Of a DNA stretch of 8,105 nucleotides, positions 1-6,195 are shown piece after piece. The translations under genes and the position numbers were made by a program. The DNA lies in NCBI GenBank assembly GCA_013002105.1, contig JABDKS010000219.1, forward strand, positions 1-8,105. Direction: 5' to 3'. The notes under the pieces were generated by a model. It had not been told where the DNA came from. It worked only from the letters and a program-made list of their open reading frames with translations, and did not search any database. Source of the DNA: Pirellulaceae bacterium (lineage in GTDB: Bacteria; Planctomycetota; Planctomycetia; Pirellulales; Pirellulaceae). Positions within the stretch are counted from its first letter, which is position 1. The number at the start of each line of letters is the position of its first letter.

Positions 1-93
1 CCGTCCGCAGCGGTCTAGTACAGTCCAGGATTGGGGTGATTCGAATTGACGAAAGCGGCATGCTATCGCAGTTTGTGCGTTCGTCTGCTTAGC

Positions 94-122
94 GCGACAT
101 TTTGTTGATCGGCCGGTATACT
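94..122 (+). promoter_or_regulatory. candidate sigma70-type promoter for the octahaem cytochrome gene
   Basis: A TATACT hexamer at 117-122 matches five of six bases of the -10 consensus. GCGACA at 94-99, 17 bp upstream, matches four of six bases of the -35 consensus. Transcription would begin near 129, leaving a leader of about 78 nt that contains the hairpin at 139-178. The correct orientation and spacing support the call, but a match of this quality can occur by chance and planctomycete promoters are poorly characterised. Confidence 0.35.
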
Positions 123-138
123 GAGTCCATTATCACTT

Positions 139-178
139 GATCGCCGTGGGCAAGGCAGATTGCCCCACCGCGGTGATC
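139..178 (+). promoter_or_regulatory. imperfect hairpin in the leader of the octahaem cytochrome gene
   Basis: GATCGCC (139-145) pairs with GGTGATC (172-178) with one G-T wobble. GTGGGCAA (146-153) pairs with TTGCCCCAC (160-168) with one bulged C. A 3-nt bulge (169-171) separates the two helices and the loop is GGCAGA (154-159). The structure ends 28 nt before the ATG at 207. No T-run follows it, so it is not a standard intrinsic terminator. It could be a 5' UTR element affecting translation or stability, or the 3' end of an upstream transcript. No known riboswitch class is recognised. Confidence 0.4.
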
Positions 179-206
179 GTTCGGCAATGATTTTGCGACG
201 TTGTTC

Positions 207-2282
207 ATGAATTATCTCGTTCTTTTTCTCGCTGCCGCTTTGAGTCTCGTTCTGAGTGGATTGCTCTATTGGCGGTACAAGACAATCGCGGGTGCCATTG
301 GGTCGTTTGTTTTGATCGTTGGCGGTATCGCACTAGTGCTACCGTGGGATCTCGAGCAGCCGATCACCGATGACAGCGGGGTCGTGACGGGGGCAGACGA
401 CTCGGGTCGATTGCAGCCTCAGGCGGATTCAAGCCCTGAGGCAATGACCATTCGACAGGCCGCCATCACCCAAAAGGAATTGGAAGAATTTCGGCCGATC
501 GAAGTGCATTCTCATGGGTTTGTTGGTTCCGATGCCTGCAAGGAATGCCATGCCAACAACCACGCCAGTTGGGATGCGTCCTATCACTCCAAGATGACTC
601 AGGTCGCCGAACCAGAAAACGTACTGGGTAATTTCGACAACATTCGTATCACCCACAAAGACAAGCAGTATTTTCTTGGCAAGACAGACGAGGCTTGCGT
701 CGTCAACATGCCCGATCTGACACCGGGAGCCGCGCCGGGGCAGCGATTGACCGCTCCCATCGTGATGACGACCGGTTCGCACCATATGCAGGTCTACTGG
801 TTTGCAACCGGCAAAGGCAGGATGACCGGAATGTTACCGCTGGTGCACTTGAACGAAACCAACGAATGGATTCCGCGCGAGTCCGCATTCTTGGTTTCAC
901 ACCCCGAAGTCAGTTTCGAAACCGGGCGTTGGAATGCGGCGTGTAGCAACTGCCATTCGACTCACCGAAAGACCAGACAGGCCAATACCGGCAAATGGGA
1001 CACGCACGTCGGCGAGTTTGGAATCTCCTGTGAAGCCTGTCATGGGCCCGGTGAAGACCACATCGGATACCACCGCGACCTATCTGGCCCGTCGATCGAT
1101 TCGAGCGCTGATTCAGACGCGGAGCCGCAAATCCCGCGAAAATTCGAGTCCGACCCGATTGCCAATCCCGAGAATCTGAGCAAAGTTCGCTCCGCACAGG
1201 TCTGCGGCCAGTGCCATTCGTTGATGGACCATCTGGTCTACGACGAAGACTTTCAAATCAACGGGCACAAGTATCGTCCTGGCAAAGACTTGCTCGAAAC
1301 CCACATGATCCTGGACCGCAATTCGCCCGAATACAAAACGGCAGCCGAAGCGTATGGGTTTGAGGATTTAGAGACGATGCTGAACCAAACCTTCTATCCC
1401 GACGGAATGGTGCGGGTTTCCGGTCGCGAATACAACGGATTAACGCAATCGGCTTGTTACATCAACGGCGAAATGACTTGTCTGTCCTGCCACAAAATGC
1501 ACAAGGACGATTCGGACTCTCGAACATTGAAGGAATGGGCCAACGATCAATTGCAGCCTGATGCTTTGGGTAACAAAGGTTGTACACAGTGCCATGACGC
1601 GGATGACTATTCAACGGCACACACGCATCACGAAGTCGGATCCACCGGATCGAGTTGTTACAACTGCCATATGCCTCACACCGCGTATGGCTTGCTGAAG
1701 GCGATTCGAAATCACACAATTAGCAGCCCTGATGTCGGCAAGGATGTGGCTGCACAAAGACCCAACGCCTGCAATCTGTGCCACCTGGATAGGACGCTCG
1801 AGTGGTCGGCCGATCACTTAAACGAGTGGTACGACATCGAGAAACCGGAGCTCGACAAGGATGAAAAATCGGTCGCCGGTTCTCTGTTGTGGCTGCTGCG
1901 TGGAAACGCGGCTGAGCGAGCGCTCGCTGCTTATGCGATGGGCTGGGAAACGGCCCAAGCGGTCTCTGGCGAAGACTGGCAACTGCCATTCTTAGCCGCA
2001 CTACTGGATGACGAGTACGACGCGATTCGTTTGATTGCACGGCGATCACTGAAATCACTCCCCGGCCTGAAGTCTTTGAAATTCGACGTGGTGCGTTCAA
2101 CCACCATCGATGATCGACAAGAGGTCGCCACGATCTTGTTCGAACGGTGGCTCGCCGCGACGGCTGGAACTCGCAAAGATCGCCCGGAAATCTTGATCGA
2201 CAAGGAAAACGGCTACGACGCGCAGCGCGTGGATGATCTCTTAGAACAGCGCGACAACACGCCGATTATTTTGATCGAGTGA
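207..2282 (+). CDS. membrane-anchored octahaem c-type cytochrome with HEAT-like C-terminal tail
   Basis: This 691-residue protein has eight CXXCH haem c sites: CKECH 111, CSNCH 246, CEACH 275, CGQCH 333, CLSCH 425, CTQCH 459, CYNCH 484 and CNLCH 522. CHGPG after the third site, and PNACNLCH near the last, resemble the doubled-CXXCH/cytochrome c554-like multihaem proteins that often end in TPR or HEAT repeats. Two hydrophobic helices (about 2-22 and 27-45) are joined by a basic RYK turn, which predicts both ends outside and the haem domain in the periplasm. Residues about 556-625 form alanine- and leucine-rich helices like HEAT repeats. No CXXCK site marks it as NrfA or an octahaem nitrite or tetrathionate reductase, so electron transfer is likely and the substrate unknown. 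ATG at 207 was chosen over an in-frame TTG at 201; neither has a clear Shine-Dalgarno sequence. It converges with the tetrahaem fusion gene downstream. Confidence 0.9.
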   Translation: MNYLVLFLAAALSLVLSGLLYWRYKTIAGAIGSFVLIVGGIALVLPWDLEQPITDDSGVVTGADDSGRLQPQADSSPEAMTIRQAAITQKELEEFRPIEVHSHGFVGSDACKECHANNHASWDASYHSKMTQVAEPENVLGNFDNIRITHKDKQYFLGKTDEACVVNMPDLTPGAAPGQRLTAPIVMTTGSHHMQVYWFATGKGRMTGMLPLVHLNETNEWIPRESAFLVSHPEVSFETGRWNAACSNCHSTHRKTRQANTGKWDTHVGEFGISCEACHGPGEDHIGYHRDLSGPSIDSSADSDAEPQIPRKFESDPIANPENLSKVRSAQVCGQCHSLMDHLVYDEDFQINGHKYRPGKDLLETHMILDRNSPEYKTAAEAYGFEDLETMLNQTFYPDGMVRVSGREYNGLTQSACYINGEMTCLSCHKMHKDDSDSRTLKEWANDQLQPDALGNKGCTQCHDADDYSTAHTHHEVGSTGSSCYNCHMPHTAYGLLKAIRNHTISSPDVGKDVAAQRPNACNLCHLDRTLEWSADHLNEWYDIEKPELDKDEKSVAGSLLWLLRGNAAERALAAYAMGWETAQAVSGEDWQLPFLAALLDDEYDAIRLIARRSLKSLPGLKSLKFDVVRSTTIDDRQEVATILFERWLAATAGTRKDRPEILIDKENGYDAQRVDDLLEQRDNTPIILIE

Positions 2283-2299
2283 TCCAATGCATGGCCGCA

Positions 2300-2334
2300 A
2301 CAGTCGGCACGCAGGAAAGGTCCCCGGCCTACAA
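2300..2334 (+). repeat. decayed partial copy of the intergenic palindromic repeat
   Basis: This stretch runs ACAGTCG, then CAGGAAAGGTCC, then CGGCCTAC. It lines up with the loop and 3' arm of the intact element at 2529-2560 (ACAGTCGC, CCAGGATAGGTCC, CGGCCTACGA) with a few substitutions and small indels. The matching 5' arm is not recognisable, so no strong hairpin can form here. Two related copies in one 306-bp gap suggest a repeat family that has inserted or duplicated and is eroding. Confidence 0.55.
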
Positions 2335-2504
2335 AGTCTCCAACAACGCAAGCTGGAAAGCGGCGCTTTTTAATAGCCGATTGGGCGATAGCCCCAGTTG
2401 TTTTGGCAACCAACCACCGCTGGCGCCGTGCGGCTATCGGGACGGGAAAACAATGCGTTCTGATTCCAAAGACGCGCTGCGCAGCTCGAGCAATCTTATT
2501 TTTC

Positions 2505-2560
2505 TCGTAGGCCAGGACCTATCCTGGCACAGTCGCGCCAGGATAGGTCCCGGCCTACGA
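2505..2560. repeat. 24-bp inverted repeat, REP-like palindromic element
   Basis: The left arm 2505-2528 begins TCGTAGGCC and ends CTATCCTGGC. The right arm 2537-2560 begins GCCAGGATAG and ends GGCCTACGA. They are reverse complements over 24 bp with one mismatch (A at 2514 against C at 2551) around an 8-nt loop, ACAGTCGC. The element lies 28 bp past the stop of the minus-strand fusion gene and about 220 bp past the stop of the plus-strand cytochrome. No T-run follows on either strand, so it is not a textbook intrinsic terminator, although a stem this stable could still stop transcripts or protect their 3' ends in both directions. The size and a second related copy nearby fit a REP-type dispersed element. 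Confidence 0.8.
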
Positions 2561-2588
2561 TTGATCCCACGCATTAAGTAAGAATGCT

Positions 2589-4751
2589 CTAGTGAGCGAT
2601 CTCCGGCCAGTACTCGTCCTCGAATGCGTCGGGTTCGTGGAAGTCCGGGCTATTGTCCAAGTCGTGACACTTCATACAGTGCTCACGAGCCTTGTCGTAG
2701 GAGAGTTGCATCCCCTTTCGCAACGCTTCTTTGTCCGCATCCGAGACTCCTGATCCATCGGTCTCTGCTTGACTGTGTCCCGAACCTGGACCGTGACAGT
2801 TTTCGCATCCGTTACCCAACAAGTGGTTGCTGGCCGCCAGACTCTCGTACCCCGATTCGTACGGGTGGTAATGCTCGGGACTCCAACCTGTCACGTGACA
2901 ACTGAGACATTCAGGGTCAAAGTGTCGCGGCACATCACCGCGGTCCTCCGGCGGTGACACGATGCTGTCGGTCGCGTGGGCGTGCCCCGATCCGGACCAG
3001 ACATCAAAGGCATCTTCGTGGCACTTGGCGCAAGTCGCCGTGCCAACAAATTTCTGACCCGATAAATGCGGCGTCGGCTCCAAACCCAACGCGTTGAATC
3101 CGAGTTGTTTTAATTGTTCTTGGTACTGGCCCATCAACTCACGCATCTCCGGAGCATCCGAAAACTCGTGCGTCAACGGAACGCGGGCGTACTTCATCGG
3201 TTGATCTTTGTACAAACCGACCAAACCGGCGTACATCGCTTTGTTGCCCGTGACGATCATTTGTGTCTTCGAGTCGTCGATTGCCGTGGGCTTGTATGTC
3301 GGTTCACCGTAACCACCGGCGACGACAATCAAGTCATATCCAGGCACCGATCGCATCAAGTCCGCCGCTGATTCTTCCGAACCATAAAATGTTAACACGC
3401 GAAATGTTGCACCCTGCTCTGTCATTGCGTCGAGTGCCGATTGAGCCGACTGAACAATCGGTTTGATCTCCGCGTCCGTCTCGGCACCCTCTTCCAGTGA
3501 CTCGGGGTCCAGGATATTGGTCAAGCCAATTTTCATTCCCTCGCGGTCAATGACTTTCAACGCCGGCATGTAGGATGCGTCCAGCAGAACCACATTGGCC
3601 GAAACGTAGGTCGCCTCCTCAGGACTGTCCGATGCTGCCATGGCCAGCAATTCTGCGGTAGGCAATCGCATGTCATCGGGTCCGAAACCAACCGACTGGT
3701 AATCCATCTTCTTTAATGCTTCGGTTGACCACGACAATTTGACCAGTGCCTGCTGCCCAACACGTCGAATCTGATTTCCGGCATCGATGGGAACCAAATC
3801 CCAGCCGTTGTCCCGTAGTTGTTTCATGAGCGTGAATCGTCTCGCCACGCCGCCTTTTTGTTTCTCCAGACCGGTACATCCACACGGTTCGATGTAGCCG
3901 TTCTGTTGACCGGTGACAAAGAGCGTCACGTCGGGCTTGGGCCATTTGGTGTAACTCTCGGGTGCCAGAGCCGGCGGAATCGCTGCGGCGCCTTCGTCCG
4001 TGACAGGATTCAATTTCAGCGGATCCGCGTCTGGCGTCGCGGACGAATCGGCAGCGGGCTCGACATTCTTTGCCATCCGCTCATCAGGTTCCCCTGGCTT
4101 GGTGTCCTTGCCGGGGTCGCCATCGCGTTTGCCTTCCGGCGTCGGGATCATCTCCGGGGGAATCACCTTGATCGGTTCGGGCGTTGGCACGATTTCGATC
4201 GGAGGTGAATTCTGCTGCGGCGCTGGTGTCGGCTGACTGACTTGAATGAACGTGACCGTCGATGATTCCAGGGACGTAGTCGGCGGTTGCAAATGGGTGT
4301 GCAACTGGTCCATGCCCCATTTCACGCGATCGGCCGAGGGTCGATTCGACTCCATGCTCACCAGCCGTGCATTGGCACCGCCAACGGACATGGATGATCG
4401 GTACAGCCGTGGCCGGTCAGGCTTCTGGGCGGCCGACGCGTTCTGGGCGGCTGATGCTTTCTGGGAGGCTGACGCGGGAGGTTCGGGCAACACGATCGCC
4501 GTGTTCCGCAAGTCGCCGGTATCTGACCCACCGGTTGGCAGCGAGATTCGCAATTCTGTCTCGGACCGCTGTGCGACCGGCGGTGCATCGGAACAACCCA
4601 CCGTCATTCCGGTGACTAGAACACTACCCAGCCACAGGGCAAGCCGACGTCGCTGACGGACAAATGCTTGCCACCGGACCGTCAAGTCCGTGCTGGGGAG
4701 TCGGCTGCTATCAAAAAAACCCTTTCCGTGGGTATTCGGATCCAACATCAT
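2589..4751 (-). CDS. lipoprotein-like fusion: degenerate metallophosphoesterase-fold (PCGC) domain plus tetrahaem cytochrome c
   Basis: The 720-residue product starts with a long n-region containing RQRRR, a hydrophobic stretch (about 37-52) and Cys53 in a lipobox-like TVGC; -3 is Thr, so lipidation is probable only. Residues 54-270 are a low-complexity Pro/Ala/Gln/acidic linker. Residues about 273-545 resemble a 5'-nucleotidase/metallophosphoesterase-like domain with PCGC (289-292), GGVARR and PIDAGN. Positions where active members have metal ligands read GQQNG (281-285), DAGN (323-326) and GPDD (357-360), so hydrolase activity is unlikely. Residues about 568-720 are a cytochrome c554-like domain with CAKCH 574, CLSCH 615, CENCH 649 (within CHGPGSGH) and CMKCH 692, ending YWPEIAH. 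It should face the periplasm or outer membrane, with an unproven electron-transfer role. Two adjacent ATGs begin the frame; GAAGG precedes the first by 2 nt and the second by 5, favouring the second. Confidence 0.87.
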   Translation of the reverse strand: MMLDPNTHGKGFFDSSRLPSTDLTVRWQAFVRQRRRLALWLGSVLVTGMTVGCSDAPPVAQRSETELRISLPTGGSDTGDLRNTAIVLPEPPASASQKASAAQNASAAQKPDRPRLYRSSMSVGGANARLVSMESNRPSADRVKWGMDQLHTHLQPPTTSLESSTVTFIQVSQPTPAPQQNSPPIEIVPTPEPIKVIPPEMIPTPEGKRDGDPGKDTKPGEPDERMAKNVEPAADSSATPDADPLKLNPVTDEGAAAIPPALAPESYTKWPKPDVTLFVTGQQNGYIEPCGCTGLEKQKGGVARRFTLMKQLRDNGWDLVPIDAGNQIRRVGQQALVKLSWSTEALKKMDYQSVGFGPDDMRLPTAELLAMAASDSPEEATYVSANVVLLDASYMPALKVIDREGMKIGLTNILDPESLEEGAETDAEIKPIVQSAQSALDAMTEQGATFRVLTFYGSEESAADLMRSVPGYDLIVVAGGYGEPTYKPTAIDDSKTQMIVTGNKAMYAGLVGLYKDQPMKYARVPLTHEFSDAPEMRELMGQYQEQLKQLGFNALGLEPTPHLSGQKFVGTATCAKCHEDAFDVWSGSGHAHATDSIVSPPEDRGDVPRHFDPECLSCHVTGWSPEHYHPYESGYESLAASNHLLGNGCENCHGPGSGHSQAETDGSGVSDADKEALRKGMQLSYDKAREHCMKCHDLDNSPDFHEPDAFEDEYWPEIAH
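4423..4476 (-). repeat. three tandem 18-bp repeats inside the linker of the fusion protein gene
   Basis: Units at 4423-4440, 4441-4458 and 4459-4476 all begin TTCTGGG on the plus strand and differ at only a few bases. On the coding strand they give three six-residue blocks rich in Ala, Ser and Gln (about residues 92-109, around QKASAAQNASAAQK). The array keeps the reading frame. It falls in the disordered linker rather than a folded domain, so copy number could vary without breaking the protein. Confidence 0.8.
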
Positions 4752-4753
4752 TA

Positions 4754-4758
4754 CCTTC
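4754..4758 (-). promoter_or_regulatory. ribosome binding site of the tetrahaem fusion gene
   Basis: On the minus strand GAAGG precedes the two consecutive ATG codons. The spacing is 2 nt to the first ATG (4749-4751) and 5 nt to the second (4746-4748). Since 5 nt is the more usual spacing, the second ATG is the likelier initiation codon. The choice changes the protein by one residue. Confidence 0.45.
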
Positions 4759-4842
4759 GCAGTTTGTTTTCTTTTACGACCCGCTGCTTCGCGTCCTCAT
4801 CCCTCGAACGCACAGGCTCACCGGTAAACACAGCAATATGAA

Positions 4843-6096
4843 TTACTTCGCATCGATTGCGAATTTCACAGCGATCAACATTCTGGTCACCTTTGGATTA
4901 TCGGACTCAATCCAAACATATCCGTAGTCGTCTTTGCTCTTACCGGTAAGGTCGATGGCTTCATCACCGGGTACGAGCTCCAATTCCAGCGGACAAAGCA
5001 CCGAGTTTACCTGAACTAGCGGCTTGCCAAGTTTTGCCTGAATTACCCCCTCCGGCGAAACTTCCCCAATCATAAGATTTGTGGTTTCTCGTTCGCTACC
5101 CTTCAGCTTAATAAAAAGCTTCGCTTTCTTGCTATCGTCACTGCCCAAGCGACCGAAGTTGTAGATGTAGCCACCGTCCTCGGTCGACTTGATTTTTGAA
5201 TTGAGCACAACGCCCATCGAGCCTTGGACGACCCCGGTTACTTGCGCGTCGGCGTAATACACGTCGCCCTCGGATCCATCTTCGGCAATTGCGACCTTGC
5301 CATCTTCATCGAGCACTTTGAATCCGAACAGGAAGCGGGTCGAAACGGCTCCTTGGCGGAGTCCTGGTTTGACCTTGGTCATGACGTGGTACCCATGTTT
5401 TGCTTCGGAATAAATCCCGTCGTCTTCTCCCGGCTCGAACGGCTCTACTGTGATCTCTGCCAGATCGTTCAGTTGCTCCATCGAATACGTGGTTTGTTGC
5501 AGCTCGATGCCGTGTTCGTAGTAGCTGTAGACTTTTCCGTCAAATTCGAATCCTTCGCCGGTGGCGACCGATCCGAACGTCCAAGCCTTGGGTGCCATTT
5601 CGATCTCGCGAACGACTCGGCCTTCGATATGCAAATCGATCAGCACTTTGGACGGATCGTTGGTGATGATTTGGGCGTTCTGTGAAAACGTGTTTTTAGT
5701 CGTTTTCACCGTCCATTCGATCAGGATTTCGGCTGAATCGCCCGGCGCGACCGTATCGCTTTTCAAGGATCCGATGGTGCATCGGCACGTTGACGCCCCC
5801 ACCTTGAGCGTCAGCGGATCTGTTCCCACATTCTTGATTTTAAAGATCTTGCTTCCCTTTTCGCCGGGAGCCATGACGCCAAAGTCATAGCGTTCTTCGG
5901 TCTCCATTTCGACTTTCGCGCCAGAGACCAAGTAATCGGCTTTCGCCAAGGCGACCACGTTCTGCGCGCTGACTTCGTCCTTGACCAAACGGTCCAGCCG
6001 CGACGTCCTGGATCCAAATCGCGAGTAGTTCACGGCCCAAGCCGCTGCCGTTCCAACGGCTGCAAAAAGGACGACTAACAACCAGAAGTATTTCAC
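4843..6096 (-). CDS. membrane-anchored DUF1573 domain protein
   Basis: The 417-residue protein opens with a hydrophobic segment (about residues 4-22) that is a signal peptide or N-terminal anchor, so the rest should lie outside the cytoplasm. Residues about 66-162 match DUF1573, an Ig-like beta-sandwich: YDFG at 70-73, KNVG at 88-91, STCRCT at 102-107, APGD at 117-120 and TNDP at 145-148. The later part repeats the style, with WTFGSVATG (about 172) and YNFGRLGSD (about 312), suggesting further related beta-sandwich domains. The family is common in Planctomycetota and Bacteroidota and has no established biochemical role. The start is GTG at 6094-6096, chosen because the signal segment begins there; only a weak GGA lies upstream. 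It lies between the O-antigen-ligase-like gene (99-bp gap) and the cytochrome fusion gene (91-bp gap) on the same strand, so co-transcription is possible. Confidence 0.85.
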   Translation of the reverse strand: MKYFWLLVVLFAAVGTAAAWAVNYSRFGSRTSRLDRLVKDEVSAQNVVALAKADYLVSGAKVEMETEERYDFGVMAPGEKGSKIFKIKNVGTDPLTLKVGASTCRCTIGSLKSDTVAPGDSAEILIEWTVKTTKNTFSQNAQIITNDPSKVLIDLHIEGRVVREIEMAPKAWTFGSVATGEGFEFDGKVYSYYEHGIELQQTTYSMEQLNDLAEITVEPFEPGEDDGIYSEAKHGYHVMTKVKPGLRQGAVSTRFLFGFKVLDEDGKVAIAEDGSEGDVYYADAQVTGVVQGSMGVVLNSKIKSTEDGGYIYNFGRLGSDDSKKAKLFIKLKGSERETTNLMIGEVSPEGVIQAKLGKPLVQVNSVLCPLELELVPGDEAIDLTGKSKDDYGYVWIESDNPKVTRMLIAVKFAIDAK

Positions 6097-6195
6097 GGTG
6101 AATCCGGATCAGTAACGAGAACAGATAGAAAACTTCTTCCGCGCGATCTTACTTGGGAGCGGAAAACGTGCGCTAGGGACCAAAAACGCATAGAC

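Larger units (their letters stand above)
2283..2588. other. 306-bp convergent intergenic region
   Basis: This lies between the stop codons of the two cytochrome genes. It holds a near-perfect 24-bp inverted repeat at 2505-2560 and a decayed relative of its 3' half at 2300-2334. An open frame of about 100 codons (2279-2581, +) crosses the region, but it starts at a GTG overlapping the cytochrome stop, runs through both repeat copies and resembles no family, so it is treated as non-coding. No canonical terminator with a T-run is obvious. The rest shows nothing recognisable. Confidence 0.6.

Noticed and set aside
1..93. 3' end of an upstream gene at the window start
   Set aside because: No frame gives a recognisable protein tail in the first 93 bases, so it cannot be told from intergenic DNA.
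537..1784. Assignment of the octahaem protein to NrfA, octahaem nitrite/tetrathionate reductase or hydroxylamine oxidoreductase
   Set aside because: All eight haem sites are CXXCH with no CXXCK, and the hydroxylamine oxidoreductase cross-linking tyrosine pattern cannot be recognised. Only a general multihaem cytochrome call is supported.
2357..2371. Short hairpin AAAGC/GCTTT with a T-run as a terminator for the octahaem cytochrome gene
   Set aside because: The stem is five pairs, three of them A-T, with a 3-nt loop, and the T-run is mostly part of the stem. It is too weak to call.
2279..2581. Open frame of about 100 codons on the plus strand between the cytochrome genes
   Set aside because: It starts at a GTG overlapping the upstream stop, has no ribosome binding site, runs through both palindromic repeat copies and shows no recognisable protein pattern.
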